The notes: generated by a model not told the origin, from the sequence alone. A stretch of DNA of 64,000 nt from Sporosarcina sp. FSL K6-3457 (GCF_038007285.1 NZ_JBBOWX010000002.1:62001-126000); one strand, 5' to 3'. Shown: positions 45,693 through 56,620, counted from the stretch's first letter. Program-made: numbers and translations.

Positions 45693-47162
45693 ATGAGAAT
45701 CGGTGGATTAGCGTCAGGAATGGATATAGATTCGATTATTAAAGATATGATGAAGGCAAATCGGATACCACTTGAAAAAGTGACACAAAAGAAGTCTTAT
45801 TTAGAACTACAATTGGATGCTTACCGCGGTGTGAACCGTGAATTGAAAGCAGCGAGTGATAAAATAGCGGATACATTGCTACTTGAAAAGACGTTTATGG
45901 CGAAAAATGTGATAAACTCCAATCCAAATGCGGTTGATATCAAAAGTACAAATTCAATAGCTGATTTTACAGGAACAATTTCGATTGAGCGGTTAGCGAC
46001 GAAAGCAACTGTTCAGGGTGGAGAGTTACAATCTGGCGGTGTTAAACTTACGGAAGCGCAAGTAAAAGGTAAGACATTATCAGAACTTGGTCTAAGTTCT
46101 CCGGATATGAAAATTACAATTACTGCACCTGGAAAAGATGGCGCTACACCGATAGTATTCGATCAAACGTTCAATGCAGATGAGACAATTGAATCTGTTT
46201 TAGCTAAGATTAATAAAGATAGTGGAGTAAATGCATTTTTTGATTCGCATACGGGGAAAATTGCAATGACTGCTAAAAATAGCGGTAAAGGAGATATTAC
46301 TGTAGCGGGGGATCTTGGGGCGAAATTAAAATTAGATGCATCCAGTGCAGATGAAACAGCTGGTCTAAATGCGCAATTCACTTTTGATGGACTAGTAACT
46401 GAGCGTTCGTCTAACTCTTTCACAATCAATGGTTTTGAAGTGAACCTAAAACAAGTAACGGGAAATACAACATTCAGCTCAACTTCAGATACGGATACAG
46501 TAGCTGATGCTGTCATTGGATTCGTCAATGATTATAATAAAATGATTGAGGAATTGAATGCGAAGATTCGCGAACCTAAATACCGTGATTATCCACCACT
46601 TACTGCCGAACAAAAGAAAGACATGAAGGAAAATGAAATTAAGCTGTGGGAAGAAAAAGCATTAAGTGGAACACTTCGCAACGATCCAACAATTTCAAAT
46701 ATGTTGACAAAAATGCGCCATGCGTTGAATGACAATGTCATAGGTTCAGACGGCGAAAAAATACGTCTAAGTGATCTTGGCATTACTACGTCTGACAATT
46801 ACAGAGATAATGGAAAATTGATAATTGATGAATCAAAACTACGTGAAGTGATTGCAGAAAATCCGAGCAAAGTATCCGAACTGTTCACAAAAGCAGACAC
46901 GGGGCTTGCGACAACAGTCCGTAAGGCTATTGATGAAGGACAGACAGCAATTGGTAAATTAGCTGGTAGCGTTGGAGCGGGTAATGATACATTTATCCTA
47001 GGTGATACGATGAAGAGTATGAATGAGCAAATTGAACGTTTCGAAAAACGCATGAAAACGGTTGAAGATCGACTATGGAAGCAATTTACTGCCATGGAAA
47101 TGGCGATTAATCGTGCAAACGCACAGTCTGCACAACTTCAAAATACACTTGGTGGTTTTTAA
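45693..47162 (+). CDS. fliD: Flagellar filament capping protein FliD
   Basis: 489 residues. FliD_N starts at RIGGLASGMDIDSIIKDMM, with the following YLELQLDAYRGVNREL coiled segment. A central D2/D3 region follows, then FliD_C with VNDYNKMIEELNAKI, RDNGKLIIDESKLREVI and SKVSELFTKADTG. The C-terminal coiled coil ends AQLQNTLGGF. It forms the cap under which flagellin folds, is secreted by the flagellar export apparatus, and acts with FliS and FliT. Confidence 0.95.
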   Translation: MRIGGLASGMDIDSIIKDMMKANRIPLEKVTQKKSYLELQLDAYRGVNRELKAASDKIADTLLLEKTFMAKNVINSNPNAVDIKSTNSIADFTGTISIERLATKATVQGGELQSGGVKLTEAQVKGKTLSELGLSSPDMKITITAPGKDGATPIVFDQTFNADETIESVLAKINKDSGVNAFFDSHTGKIAMTAKNSGKGDITVAGDLGAKLKLDASSADETAGLNAQFTFDGLVTERSSNSFTINGFEVNLKQVTGNTTFSSTSDTDTVADAVIGFVNDYNKMIEELNAKIREPKYRDYPPLTAEQKKDMKENEIKLWEEKALSGTLRNDPTISNMLTKMRHALNDNVIGSDGEKIRLSDLGITTSDNYRDNGKLIIDESKLREVIAENPSKVSELFTKADTGLATTVRKAIDEGQTAIGKLAGSVGAGNDTFILGDTMKSMNEQIERFEKRMKTVEDRLWKQFTAMEMAINRANAQSAQLQNTLGGF

Positions 47163-47199
47163 TACTAGTGAGTATAGTATAAAAGGAGATAGACATTAA

Positions 47200-47601
47200 A
47201 TGGCTATGAACAATCCATATGCAAAGTACCAAAATAACTCTGTCAATACTTCGACGCCAGGTGAACTGACTCTCATGTTGTACAATGGCTGTTTGAAATT
47301 TATTGAACAGGCAAAAAGAGAACTGCAAGATGGTAATATGGAAGGAAAGAATATATCCATAAAAAAAGCACAGGCAATCATTTCTGAGCTAATGTTAACA
47401 CTCGATAAATCCTATCCGGTTGCTAAAAACATGCTCGTCTTGTACGAATTTGCCAACAGCCGCCTAGTTGACGGCAATATCAAAAACGATAGTGCTCTAT
47501 TCGATGAAGCATCGGCTATCATTATGGAGTTTCGCGATACTTGGAAGCAGGTTATTCAGATTAACCGGCAGAAGCAGTATGCGAATGTGGATGAGATATG
47601 A
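47200..47601 (+). CDS. fliS: Flagellin export chaperone FliS
   Basis: 133-residue four-helix chaperone of flagellin. NNPYAKYQNNSVNTSTPGEL and LTLMLYNGCLKFIEQAK are the family signature, and DTWKQVIQ is near the end. A strong AAAGGAGAT ribosome site precedes the ATG. The end overlaps fliT by 4 nt. Confidence 0.95.
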   Translation: MAMNNPYAKYQNNSVNTSTPGELTLMLYNGCLKFIEQAKRELQDGNMEGKNISIKKAQAIISELMLTLDKSYPVAKNMLVLYEFANSRLVDGNIKNDSALFDEASAIIMEFRDTWKQVIQINRQKQYANVDEI

Positions 47602-47954
47602 TTCGGCCCGCGATGATTGCTTGGCGTGATGTGACGGAAAAATTGCTGGCATTGACGACGGGTGAGTTTTCAGAAGAACAGCGCGATGACATGATTTTAA
47701 GTATTGAAGGTTTCTTGGATAGTCGGGATAAGCTTCAATCACATATAGCAGCACCATTCACGACTGAAGAAGAAGCTTTCGGTAAAGAACTTGTTGCAAT
47801 GGAACAGGATGTTCAGCTGAAGCTTGCCTTGTTTACCAAGCAAATTCGTGGAGATATTTCCGAAAGTCAATCGAAAAAAGATCATATGAAAAATTATATT
47901 AATCCCTACAGTAATGTAGCGCGTGATGGTACGTTTTACGATACAAAGCAATAA
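47598..47954 (+). CDS. fliT: FliT-like flagellar chaperone
   Basis: 118 residues, helical (AWRDVTEKLLALTTGE, DMILSIEGFLDSRDKL), ending YINPYSNVARDGTFYDTKQ. FliT homologues vary strongly in sequence. The call rests on size, helical character and the coupled position directly behind fliS. It probably binds FliD. Assignment by sequence alone would be weak. Confidence 0.78.
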   Translation: MIRPAMIAWRDVTEKLLALTTGEFSEEQRDDMILSIEGFLDSRDKLQSHIAAPFTTEEEAFGKELVAMEQDVQLKLALFTKQIRGDISESQSKKDHMKNYINPYSNVARDGTFYDTKQ

Positions 47955-47956
47955 CA

Positions 47957-47994
47957 AGACCTTGATGGAGAATTTTTCTCTGTCAAGGTTTTTT
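47957..47994 (+). terminator. Terminator of the flaG-fliDST operon
   Basis: ACCTTGATGGAGA pairs with TCTCTGTCAAGGT across an A/T loop, with one mismatch, followed by TTTTTTAC. It begins just past the fliT stop. Confidence 0.8.
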
Positions 47995-48133
47995 ACATTT
48001 TTACGGTAGTCAAAAATATAAGGAATAATTGGTTAATTCAACCCATATGAATGACCATTCATTAATGATACGTTTTACATATGTAAACAGATAGTATGTA
48101 AGAGAATTATTGTTGTCTAAGGAGAGAATAAAT

Positions 48134-49600
48134 ATGAATATCGATCAATTGAAGCGAGAGGATTGGTTGCGAAAGAATCAAATTATGATGATTGGGTTTG
48201 CGCTGGCAGCTGGTCTGGGGTTAGTGGCACAGCTTGTTCAGCAGTCGCCGCTGGCTATTATACTACCCGTTGCGATTCCTTTTGCATTGGCAGTTCTGTT
48301 GTATAGTTTGAGCGTAAAAGTAGCTGTATTATCGAGGTTGCTTCCTTATCTATTGCTTATCCTAAATTTTTTGATAGCGATGGGAGTAGTCTTGTTCTCA
48401 GAGGCGAATCTAGGGACAATTGGTATCACTCTACTGATTATTGTGCTCGCCTCGATTCATGGGCAGATGCGGATTATGGTGTTTGGTTATGTACTAGGTG
48501 CGATTGCGGTCGTTACTAATAATGTTCTATTTGTAGCCCCGGAACTTGTTGAGAAAAGTGGGGCAAATCTTGTCATTTTGTATCTATTGTCGGGACTTTT
48601 GCTATTCTTGCTTGTTCGCCAAAATGGGCAGGTGTTCGCGCATGTGGAACAACTTGTCGAACTGACGGAGTCTAAAGTTCGTGAAGAAGAGGCGCTAATA
48701 GAAAAGTTGGATCAGGCTGTTGAAAAAATCACGGCTAACCTTGGACATCTTCGCTCGAACACGGAGACATCTGCCACATCGCAACGGGAAATGCTGGCGG
48801 CAGTAAATGAAGTTAGCGTAGGCAGTCAGCAGCAGGCGGATCATATTGCAGATATTGCGGAAAATGCGGAGCGGACGCATGGGTCTGTTCAAGTCATTGC
48901 GGAAGGCCTTGGGCAAATTGTTATCCAGACTAACGAAGCGGGTCGCAAAGCGGGTGATGGTACCGAGAATATTTCAAAGCTAAAAGAGAGTATCGATACA
49001 TTTGCTACATTTTTTACCGAGTTACACGAAACATTTACTGTATTATCTGGTAAGATTGATGAGACGAATGCATTTGCAGGTTCCATTAAAGAAATCACGG
49101 ATCAAACGAATTTACTGGCGCTGAACGCCTCAATTGAAGCAGCACGGGCAGGAGAACATGGTAAGGGCTTTGCGGTTGTTGCCGATGAAATTCGAAAATT
49201 AGCTGGCCTCACGGATGAGACGTTGAAAAAAATTGATAGTAACTTGCTAGAAGTGAATAGTTACAACGAGCTTGCTGTTAAAAAGCTTGATGACGGCTTG
49301 CAGCAAGTCGTTATGCAAACAACAGTAGCAGATGAATCGAGTGCATCATTTACGGATTTGTTTGACACGATGAAGACTTTGCAGCAGGAATTATCAAGGT
49401 TTATCCAAGACTTTGGACAGATTACGCAAGATAGTGAATCCATTCGGGAACGTACGATGGAATTCGCTGCGATTGTGGAACAAAGCACAGCAGCTGTTGA
49501 AGAGTTGAATGCTACGCTGACTGAATTGACGGCAGAGCAGCAACAAATTTCGATTTATATTAATGAAACGCACGAAGAAGCACTTCTGATAAAGAGTTAA
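48134..49600 (+). CDS. Methyl-accepting chemotaxis protein with multi-TM N-terminus
   Basis: 488 residues from ATG 48134 (after AAGGAGAG; a TTG at 48110 is open but less likely). Residues ~18-185 hold about six hydrophobic segments instead of an extracellular sensor. The cytoplasmic signalling domain follows, with tip [20 protein letters not shown]. No HAMP domain is evident. Receptors of this build sense within or at the membrane, or respond to energy state; the ligand is unknown. It is paralogous to the next gene. Confidence 0.88.
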   Translation: MNIDQLKREDWLRKNQIMMIGFALAAGLGLVAQLVQQSPLAIILPVAIPFALAVLLYSLSVKVAVLSRLLPYLLLILNFLIAMGVVLFSEANLGTIGITLLIIVLASIHGQMRIMVFGYVLGAIAVVTNNVLFVAPELVEKSGANLVILYLLSGLLLFLLVRQNGQVFAHVEQLVELTESKVREEEALIEKLDQAVEKITANLGHLRSNTETSATSQREMLAAVNEVSVGSQQQADHIADIAENAERTHGSVQVIAEGLGQIVIQTNEAGRKAGDGTENISKLKESIDTFATFFTELHETFTVLSGKIDETNAFAGSIKEITDQTNLLALNASIEAARAGEHGKGFAVVADEIRKLAGLTDETLKKIDSNLLEVNSYNELAVKKLDDGLQQVVMQTTVADESSASFTDLFDTMKTLQQELSRFIQDFGQITQDSESIRERTMEFAAIVEQSTAAVEELNATLTELTAEQQQISIYINETHEEALLIKS

Positions 49601-49605
49601 TACGG

Positions 49606-49634
49606 AATCGTCCTGATTACGGGACGATTTTTTT
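49606..49634 (+). terminator. Terminator between the two chemoreceptor genes
   Basis: AATCGTCC (49606-49613) pairs with GGACGATT (49622-49629), followed by a T run. The two receptor genes are therefore at least partly separate transcription units. Confidence 0.85.
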
Positions 49635-49698
49635 ACAATAACTGATGTCGTACAATTCAATTAACTATATAGATAAAATCTTCAAGGGGGAACGAACA

Positions 49699-51174
49699 AT
49701 GGAGAATGTGGAGACAATGCGGCAAAAGGAATTTGCGAATAAGAACTTCATATTATTCGTAACACTTGGTGGTTCGAGTTTTATTGGTTTGATTTTTTAT
49801 GTTGCGACAAGTCAAGCGATATTAAAAACGGTGAGTATGGCGATACCCGTGGTCATCACTGTACTGTGTTTCGTACTTTCCAAGAAGTTTGTTGTGATAG
49901 AAAATTGGTTTCCATGGATCGTTCTTGGTTTGACGGCATTTGCGGCACTCATGAATGGAGTTGTTGGAGAACCTTCTATTGCGACGGCGGGCATTGCCTT
50001 TTTCATCGCGGGTATTGCGAGTGTGCATTTGTCGATGCGGATTATGACATATGGGTTTGTCCTGTCGCTTGCCATTATGGGAGTGTTTGTTATGAATTAT
50101 CCTTATCAGGAGCAGATTGCAGATAGTAAAGGTAGCTTGGTGCTCGTTCTTATTTTGATGGCAGTAGGGCTTTTCATCCAAATAAAGCAGACGAAAAAGC
50201 TAGAGGAGCAAGTGAATGTATTCACAGCGGAGCAGGCGGCCCATGCGCTTGAAGAAGCGGGGAAGCATCGTACACTCAATGCGAATGTAGAGCAGGTCGC
50301 GGAAGATTTGACTGTAATTGGAGAAACGGCCATGCGTCATTTGGTGGCGCAGAAAGAATTGCTGGATATTATGGATAGCGTTGCAGCTGGGGTCGAGCAG
50401 GAAACGGCGCAAATCACAAAAATTGCCGATAATACGGAGCGGACGCAAAAAGATGTGAATGAGATGCATGGGGAGACACGGACAATGTATACAGATACCG
50501 CACACTTACGTTCAGAATCTGGTGAAATCGTCGATATGATGCAAAATTTACGTAGTGGGATGAAAGAGGTGCAATCATTATTGGATGATTTGAATGGATC
50601 GTTTGATGCGCTAACGGAAAATATCGACAAGACGAATACTCTTGCCAAGTCGATTGCTACGATTACAGAGCAGACTAATCTTTTAGCACTGAATGCATCT
50701 ATTGAAGCGGCGAGGGCGGGAGAGAATGGCAAAGGTTTTGCAGTTGTAGCCGATGAAATTCGGAAACTGGCAGGGTTGACAGCTGTTACGCTAACTGAAA
50801 TTAATGGTAACTTGGCAGATGTCAATGCCATGAATGAGCGGTCGCGTGATAATTTGACGAGCAGTACAGGAAGGCTCGTCACACAGGCTGGATTGACGGT
50901 AGATGTTGAGTTGAAAATTGACCTGATGCACAATACATTGAGTGACCTTCATCAGAAATTTGGAATGTTTGATGACAAGATGGCATCGATTACGAGGGAG
51001 ACGACCGATATTGGACAGATGACGGGGGCGTTTGCCGATTTGTTGGCGGAATCCAGTGCTTCCATTGAGGAAGTCAATGCGACAATTCATACAACTGTTG
51101 CGGATAACGAGCAAATCGTAGCGACGTTAGATGGGACGATGAGACGGACAAAGCTTCTTGCTGAAGTTCGATGA
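49699..51174 (+). CDS. Methyl-accepting chemotaxis protein with multi-TM N-terminus (paralogue)
   Basis: 491 residues from ATG 49699 (after CAAGGGGGAAC). About six hydrophobic segments in residues ~15-165 (such as [20 protein letters not shown]) are followed by a signalling domain with [20 protein letters not shown]. The layout matches the preceding gene, but the sensor parts have diverged, so the pair is an old tandem duplication. It has no HAMP domain or extracellular sensor. Confidence 0.88.
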   Translation: MENVETMRQKEFANKNFILFVTLGGSSFIGLIFYVATSQAILKTVSMAIPVVITVLCFVLSKKFVVIENWFPWIVLGLTAFAALMNGVVGEPSIATAGIAFFIAGIASVHLSMRIMTYGFVLSLAIMGVFVMNYPYQEQIADSKGSLVLVLILMAVGLFIQIKQTKKLEEQVNVFTAEQAAHALEEAGKHRTLNANVEQVAEDLTVIGETAMRHLVAQKELLDIMDSVAAGVEQETAQITKIADNTERTQKDVNEMHGETRTMYTDTAHLRSESGEIVDMMQNLRSGMKEVQSLLDDLNGSFDALTENIDKTNTLAKSIATITEQTNLLALNASIEAARAGENGKGFAVVADEIRKLAGLTAVTLTEINGNLADVNAMNERSRDNLTSSTGRLVTQAGLTVDVELKIDLMHNTLSDLHQKFGMFDDKMASITRETTDIGQMTGAFADLLAESSASIEEVNATIHTTVADNEQIVATLDGTMRRTKLLAEVR

Positions 51175-51237
51175 AAAAAATGCCATCTGGTATACTAAAA
51201 GAAACGGATCGCGGTGCGATGGAACGGGGTGTGAAGG

Positions 51238-51624
51238 ATGCTTTATAAACGCAATGAGTATTTTAGGTACACTTTTGGGAAGCCACTTGAAGCAGAATTT
51301 CGGATTGTTGTCGATGATGGGCCTGGGCGAGAGTCGAGACCAGGTGACTGTCAACTGATTGATATTAGTCCAGGTGGTGCAAAACTTTTTACGAAGTTTA
51401 ATATTTCCGGTGAGCATGGAGCTGTTCGATTGCGTATCAAATTTACGCTTCTAGAAGATCCGATTGAAGTTTCTGGCGTAATTGTCTGGAGAAAGCCATA
51501 TAGTGGAGGATATATGTATGGTTATGATTTTGATGAAGATGCTATGTTAGAGCAAGTAATTGTGGAGGAACTCAAATTACGTAGGCGCTCGGAAATTAAT
51601 GTAGAAGAGGTTAAACTTGATTAG
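51238..51624 (+). CDS. PilZ-domain protein (probable c-di-GMP effector)
   Basis: 128 residues. YKRNEYFRYTFGKPLEAEF gives the N-terminal basic/Arg region, and LIDISPGGAKLFT is the (D/N)-x-S-x-x-G motif of PilZ. IVWRKPYSGGYMYGYDF ends the barrel. The usual RxxxR box is degenerate (KRNEYFR), so nucleotide affinity is uncertain. Lying behind two chemoreceptors in a flagellar region, it probably tunes motility. The start is ATG 51238 after TGTGAAGG. Confidence 0.82.
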   Translation: MLYKRNEYFRYTFGKPLEAEFRIVVDDGPGRESRPGDCQLIDISPGGAKLFTKFNISGEHGAVRLRIKFTLLEDPIEVSGVIVWRKPYSGGYMYGYDFDEDAMLEQVIVEELKLRRRSEINVEEVKLD

Positions 51625-51679
51625 ATAGGCGTTTGTATGCGGATTCGTCATAAATCGACAAAAAATTAAAATTAATAAT

Positions 51680-51705
51680 GTTTTTAGAAGGACTTTAAAG
51701 GGAAG
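51680..51705 (+). promoter_or_regulatory. SigB-like promoter of hpf
   Basis: GTTTTT (51680-51685), 14 nt, then GGGAAG (51700-51705), 43 nt before the hpf start. It resembles the GTTTAA-N14-GGGTAT general-stress consensus at 4 of 6 in each box, and B. subtilis hpf (yvyD) is known to be SigB/SigH controlled. Confidence 0.4.
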
Positions 51706-51747
51706 ATGTAGAATAGTACTATATGGTCAAATAAAGGAGGAGTTCAT

Positions 51748-52314
51748 ATGTTAAACTTCAACATCCGCGGTGAAAATATTGAGGTGACTCCGGCGATTCG
51801 TGAACACGTCGAGAAGAAAGTTCAAAAACTCGAAAGGTATTTTGCTGAAGGCGCGAACGCAAATGCAAATGTCAATTTGAAAGTGTATAATGATAAACAG
51901 ACAAAAGTGGAAGTCACAATCCCGATGAAAAATTTGACACTTCGTGCTGAAGAGCGTCATAACGATTTATACGCAGCTATCGATTTAATCGTTGATAAGC
52001 TCGAGCGTCAAATTCGTAAATACAAAACAAAAGTGAACCGCAAATTCCGCGAACGCGAAGGCGTTGCTGCATTTTTTGCATCTGTTAGTAAAAGTGACGA
52101 CAAAAATAGCGAAGTGGCAAGCGATGAGGATAACGAATTCCCAATCGTTCGCACAAAGCAATTTGACTTGAAACCAATGGATCAAGAAGAGGCTATTTTG
52201 CAAATGAACATGCTGGGCCATAATTTCTTCATCTTTACAGATGCAGAATCTGACGGCACGCATATTGTTTATAAGCGTAAAGATGGTAGGTACGGTTTAA
52301 TCGAAACAAATTAA
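51748..52314 (+). CDS. hpf: Long-form ribosome hibernation promoting factor
   Basis: 188 residues. The N-terminal S30AE domain runs from LNFNIRGENIEVTPAIREHV to ~105. The C-terminal dimerisation domain from ~130 has IVRTKQFDLKPMDQEEAI and the final GLIET. The two domains together mark the long form that pairs 70S ribosomes into 100S dimers. A perfect AAAGGAGG site precedes the ATG. It is placed directly before secA as in Bacillus. Confidence 0.95.
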   Translation: MLNFNIRGENIEVTPAIREHVEKKVQKLERYFAEGANANANVNLKVYNDKQTKVEVTIPMKNLTLRAEERHNDLYAAIDLIVDKLERQIRKYKTKVNRKFREREGVAAFFASVSKSDDKNSEVASDEDNEFPIVRTKQFDLKPMDQEEAILQMNMLGHNFFIFTDAESDGTHIVYKRKDGRYGLIETN

Positions 52315-52331
52315 TAGTTGAATAAGTGGAG

Positions 52332-52365
52332 CCCTTAAGTGAATACGTTTACTTAGGGGTTTTTG
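52332..52365 (+). terminator. Terminator of hpf
   Basis: CCCTTAAGT (52332-52340) pairs with ACTTAGGGG (52351-52359) with one G-T pair, followed by TTTTT. Confidence 0.88.
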
Positions 52366-52367
52366 CT

Positions 52368-52845
52368 GTCGTGCAAAAATGGTTCCCGTCGTGCAACGTA
52401 GTCGTCTGTCCGAGCAATAAAGTGTTCTCGTCGCGCAATGCAGTCGTCTGTCCGCGCAAAAAAGTGTTCCCTGCGCGCCACGTAGCCGTCCGCCCGCGCA
52501 AAAAAGAGTTCCCTGCGCGCAACGTAGCCGTCTGTCCGCGCAATAAAGAGCTCCCAGCGCGCAACGTAGCCGTTTGTCCGCGCAAAAAAGAGCTCTCAGC
52601 GCGCAATGCAGCCATCCGCCCGCGCAAAAAAGAGCTCTCAGCGCGCAATGCAGCCATCCGCCCGCGCAAAAAAGAGCTCTCAGCGCGCCACGTAGCCGTC
52701 CGCCCGCGCAAAAAAGAGTTCCCTGCGCGCAACGTAGTCGTTTGTCCGCGCAAAAAAGAGCTCTCGTCGCGCCACGTAGCCGTCCGCCCGCGCAATAAAG
52801 TGCTCTCGTCGCGCAATGTAGCCATCTATCGCGCAACAAAAAAGA
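52368..52845. repeat. 42-bp intergenic tandem repeat array (about 11 units)
   Basis: About eleven imperfect 42-bp units plus a partial one lie between the hpf terminator and the secA promoter. Each unit is two 21-bp halves that both begin CGCGCAA: CGCGCAAAAAAGAGCTCTCA plus one base, and CGCGCAATGCAGCCATCCGC plus one base. Two neighbouring units in the middle are identical, and outer ones differ at several sites. Since 42 is divisible by 3, long frames stay open on both strands, but they are by-products. The array is much more GC-rich than its surroundings. Confidence 0.92.
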
Positions 52846-52897
52846 TGCATGCAACCCTATAAAAGCAAATCTCCTTAAACAGTTTGGACTAGACCAT

Positions 52898-52926
52898 TTG
52901 CACCTAGCATTTTACAATGTTAAAAT
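52898..52926 (+). promoter_or_regulatory. Candidate secA promoter
   Basis: TTGCAC (52898-52903), 17-nt spacer, TAAAAT (52921-52926) with an upstream TG (extended -10), 31 nt before the secA start. Confidence 0.5.
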
Positions 52927-52957
52927 GGGGAGTGAACCTAATGAGGATGTGACCTGA

Positions 52958-55465
52958 ATGCTTGGCGTATTGAATAAAGTGTTTGATATGAATAAACGGG
53001 ATTTGAAACGTCTCGACAAGATTGCGGATAAGGTTGAAAAACTTGCTACGCAGATGGAGCAACTAACGGATGATCAATTGACTGCGAAGACAGAGGAGTT
53101 CAAGGAGCGCTTTGTAAAGGGCGAGACACTTGATGATCTTCAGGTAGAGGCATTTGCAGTTGTTCGTGAAGCGTCTCGTCGTGTGTTAGGCATGTATCCG
53201 TTCCGTGTACAAATTATTGGAGCGGCTGCTTTACATGAAGGTAATATTGCTGAGATGAAGACGGGTGAAGGGAAAACGTTGACGTCTACACTGTCCATTT
53301 ACTTAAATGCGCTTGCTGGCAAAGGTGCGCATGTTGTGACGGTCAACGAATACTTAGCTAGTCGTGATGCTATGGAAATGGGCCAGCTGTATGAGTTTTT
53401 AGGAATGACAGTTGGTTTGAACTTAAATAGTTTATCGAAAGATGAGAAGCGTGAAGCGTACAGTGCGGATATTACGTACAGCACGAATAACGAGCTTGGT
53501 TTTGATTATTTACGTGATAATATGGTGCTTTATAATGAGCATAAAGTACAACGTCCGTTGTTTTACGCAGTTATTGATGAGGTTGACTCGATTTTAATTG
53601 ACGAGGCGCGTACACCGCTAATCATTTCTGGGCAGGCTGCGAAGGCGGCTGAGCTGTATCGCTTGGCGAATATGTTTACGAGGTCGCTCAAGAATGAAGA
53701 GGATTATTCATATGATGAGTCGACAAAAGGTGTTGTCTTAACGGAAAGTGGTATTGAGAAGGCAGAGGCCGCGTTCAGTATCGACAACTTATTCGATTTG
53801 CAGCATGTTACGCTAAACCATGCCATCAATCAATCGTTGAAGGCGCATGCGAGTATGCATAATGATATCGATTATGTTGTGCAGGAAGGCGAAGTTATCA
53901 TTGTCGATTCATTTACAGGACGTTTGATGAAGGGCCGCCGGTATAGTGACGGCTTACACCAAGCAATTGAGGCGAAGGAAGGTCTTGAAGTCCAAAATGA
54001 AACAATGACGCTTGCGACAATTACATTCCAGAACTTCTTCCGAATGTATGAAAAGCTGTCAGGTATGACAGGTACGGCGAAAACAGAGGAAGAGGAATTC
54101 CGTAATATTTATAATATGAATGTTATTGCGATTCCTACAAATCGTCCGATTGCCCGGGATGACCGTGCGGATTTGATTTATTCGACAATGGAGGGTAAAT
54201 ACAAAGCTGTTGCGGAGGATATTAAAGAACGCAATGCGAAAGGTCAGCCGGTTTTAGTTGGTACAGTTGCGATTGAAACATCTGAGATCATTTCGAAGTA
54301 TTTGACGAAGTATGGTGTGAAACATAATGTGTTGAACGCGAAAAACCATGGTCGTGAAGCGGAAATTATTTTGGAGGCAGGTCAAAAAGGCTCTGTGACG
54401 ATTGCAACGAATATGGCTGGACGTGGTACGGATATTAAATTGGGTGAAGGTGTCCAAGAGTTAGGCGGTCTAGCCGTTCTCGGTACGGAACGACATGAGT
54501 CACGCCGTATTGATAATCAGCTTCGTGGTCGTTCTGGTCGTCAAGGTGATGCGGGTGTGACGCAATTCTATTTATCACTTGAGGATGAATTGATGCGCCG
54601 TTTTGGTTCGGATCAAATGAAGTCAATGATGACGAAACTCGGGATGGATGATACGACGCCGATTCAGTCAAAAATGGTGTCACGTTCGGTTGAATCTGCC
54701 CAGAAACGGGTAGAGGGTAATAACTTCGATGCACGGAAACGTTTGCTGCAGTATGATGATGTGTTGCGTCAACAACGTGAAATCATCTATAAGGAACGTA
54801 ACGAAGTGTTGGAGTCAGCGAATATCCGTGAAGTATTGGAAAATATGTTGACGAATATTGTCGATCAATCGGTTGCGCTTCATACGACAGAAGAAAAACA
54901 AGAGGATTGGAATTTAAAAGGGCTTGAAGATTTCCTTGGGGCCAACTTATTGCCAGAAGATCGTTTGACAATTGCTGATATGCGTGGCAAGTCGGCGGAA
55001 GAGTTGACGGCATTGATTCAACAGGCAGTTACGGAGCGCTACGATGAGAAAGAAGCAGAAATGTCGGAAGAGCGCATGCGTGAATTCGAAAAGGTTGTTT
55101 TGCTTCGTGCTATCGATTCGAAGTGGACGGATCACATCGATGCTATGGACCAATTGCGTCATGGGATTCATTTACGTGCTTATGGTCAAACAGATCCGTT
55201 ACGTGAATATCAATCGGAAGGCTTTGCGATGTTTGAGGAGATGCTTGCGTCCATTGAAGCGGACGCGTCCAAGTATGTCATGAAGGCAGAAATCCGCAAT
55301 AATCTTGAGCGTGAAGAGGTTGTCAAGGCACAGGCCATCAATCCAAAAGAGGATGGCGAAAAAGTAACGAAGAAACCAGTGCGTCGTGCAGTAAACATCG
55401 GACGAAATGACCCATGTACTTGCGGTAGCGGGAAGAAGTATAAAAACTGCCACGGTAGAGCATAA
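52958..55465 (+). CDS. secA: Preprotein translocase ATPase SecA
   Basis: 835-residue motor of the Sec pathway. Nucleotide-binding domain 1 has the P-loop [13 protein letters not shown] and [23 protein letters not shown]2 has [15 protein letters not shown] and [20 protein letters not shown]. The helical scaffold follows, and the C-terminal SecB/lipid-binding zinc tail is [18 protein letters not shown] with the CxC...CH ligands. It is full length. Confidence 0.98.
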   Translation: MLGVLNKVFDMNKRDLKRLDKIADKVEKLATQMEQLTDDQLTAKTEEFKERFVKGETLDDLQVEAFAVVREASRRVLGMYPFRVQIIGAAALHEGNIAEMKTGEGKTLTSTLSIYLNALAGKGAHVVTVNEYLASRDAMEMGQLYEFLGMTVGLNLNSLSKDEKREAYSADITYSTNNELGFDYLRDNMVLYNEHKVQRPLFYAVIDEVDSILIDEARTPLIISGQAAKAAELYRLANMFTRSLKNEEDYSYDESTKGVVLTESGIEKAEAAFSIDNLFDLQHVTLNHAINQSLKAHASMHNDIDYVVQEGEVIIVDSFTGRLMKGRRYSDGLHQAIEAKEGLEVQNETMTLATITFQNFFRMYEKLSGMTGTAKTEEEEFRNIYNMNVIAIPTNRPIARDDRADLIYSTMEGKYKAVAEDIKERNAKGQPVLVGTVAIETSEIISKYLTKYGVKHNVLNAKNHGREAEIILEAGQKGSVTIATNMAGRGTDIKLGEGVQELGGLAVLGTERHESRRIDNQLRGRSGRQGDAGVTQFYLSLEDELMRRFGSDQMKSMMTKLGMDDTTPIQSKMVSRSVESAQKRVEGNNFDARKRLLQYDDVLRQQREIIYKERNEVLESANIREVLENMLTNIVDQSVALHTTEEKQEDWNLKGLEDFLGANLLPEDRLTIADMRGKSAEELTALIQQAVTERYDEKEAEMSEERMREFEKVVLLRAIDSKWTDHIDAMDQLRHGIHLRAYGQTDPLREYQSEGFAMFEEMLASIEADASKYVMKAEIRNNLEREEVVKAQAINPKEDGEKVTKKPVRRAVNIGRNDPCTCGSGKKYKNCHGRA

Positions 55466-55498
55466 TCGCCGGGCAACCCAAATTCAGGAGGAATAACA

Positions 55499-56603
55499 AT
55501 GATGGAATTATCCGATGTACGTAATGAGCTAGACAAATCAGCTAAGAAATTAGCGGACTTTAGGGGGTCTCTTTGACTTAGAAAACAAAGAGGCACGAAT
55601 CCAAGAGTTTGATGAAATTATGCTGGATCCACAATTTTGGAATGACCAGGATAGTGCGCAAAAAGTGATTTCAGAATCAAAGGCGTTGAAAGACATTGTT
55701 GGCGACTATACAGAGCTAACCGACGAGCAGGAAAACTTGGAAATGACACTTGAATTATTGCGTGAAGAATTTGATGCGGAGATGCAAGAAGAGCTTGGAG
55801 CCGAATTGAAGGAATTCAAAACGAAGCTAGAGGCATTTGAATTGCAAATGCTGTTAAGTGATGAATTCGATAAAAATAGTGCAGTTCTTGAACTTCATTC
55901 AGGCGCTGGTGGTACGGAGTCTCAGGATTGGGCATCAATGCTGTTACGTATGTATACACGTTGGGCAGAGCACCGTGGCTTTAAAGTGGAGACACTCGAC
56001 TACCAAGCGGGTGACGAAGCGGGCGTGAAATCGGTGACGTTGTCCATTAAAGGGCATAATGCTTACGGCTATTTGAAGGCAGAAAAAGGCGTGCATCGTC
56101 TTGTTCGAATCTCACCATTTGACTCATCTGGCCGCCGTCATACGTCATTTTCTTCTATCGAAGTCATGCCGGAATTTGAAGGTGACGTCGATGTAGAAAT
56201 TAAAATGGAAGATGTCAAAATCGATACGTACCGTTCAAGCGGTGCGGGTGGTCAGCACGTCAATACGACGGATTCTGCTGTACGTATGACACATATTCCG
56301 ACGGGTGCGATTGTGACGTGTCAAACCGAGCGTTCACAGATCAAAAACCGTGAGCGTGCGCTGAATTTATTGAAAGCGAAGATTTACCAGATTAGAATCG
56401 AAGAAGAGGAGGCACGTCTTCTTGAAATTCGAGGCGATCAAAAAGAAATTGGTTGGGGTAGTCAGATTCGCTCGTACGTTTTCCACCCGTATTCCATGGT
56501 GAAGGATCACCGGACAAGTGCGGAAACAGGGAATGTTGGTGCAGTGATGGACGGCGAAATCGATTTATTCATTAATGCATATTTGCGTTCACGCATTTCG
56601 TAA
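55499..56603 (+). CDS. prfB: Peptide chain release factor 2 with programmed +1 frameshift
   Basis: Reads 55499-55573, skips T55574, then 55575-56603, for a ~367-residue product. The zero frame gives 25 codons and ends at TGA 55574-55576 in the classical CTT-TGA-C slippery site, with an SD-like AGGGGG (55562-55567) upstream. After the shift come a coiled region, the RF2 codon-recognition SPF ([11 protein letters not shown]) and the catalytic GGQ in [16 protein letters not shown]. Low RF2 favours slippage, giving autoregulation as established for this family. A strong AGGAGG precedes the start. It lies 33 nt after secA, as in Bacillus. Confidence 0.96.
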
Positions 56604-56620
56604 TAGTTGGTTTGGGGAAG

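Noticed and set aside
52297-52862. Long open frames on both strands with 14-residue repeats
   Set aside because: They arise because the 42-bp unit is a multiple of three without stops. They occur in several frames at once and lack start signals.
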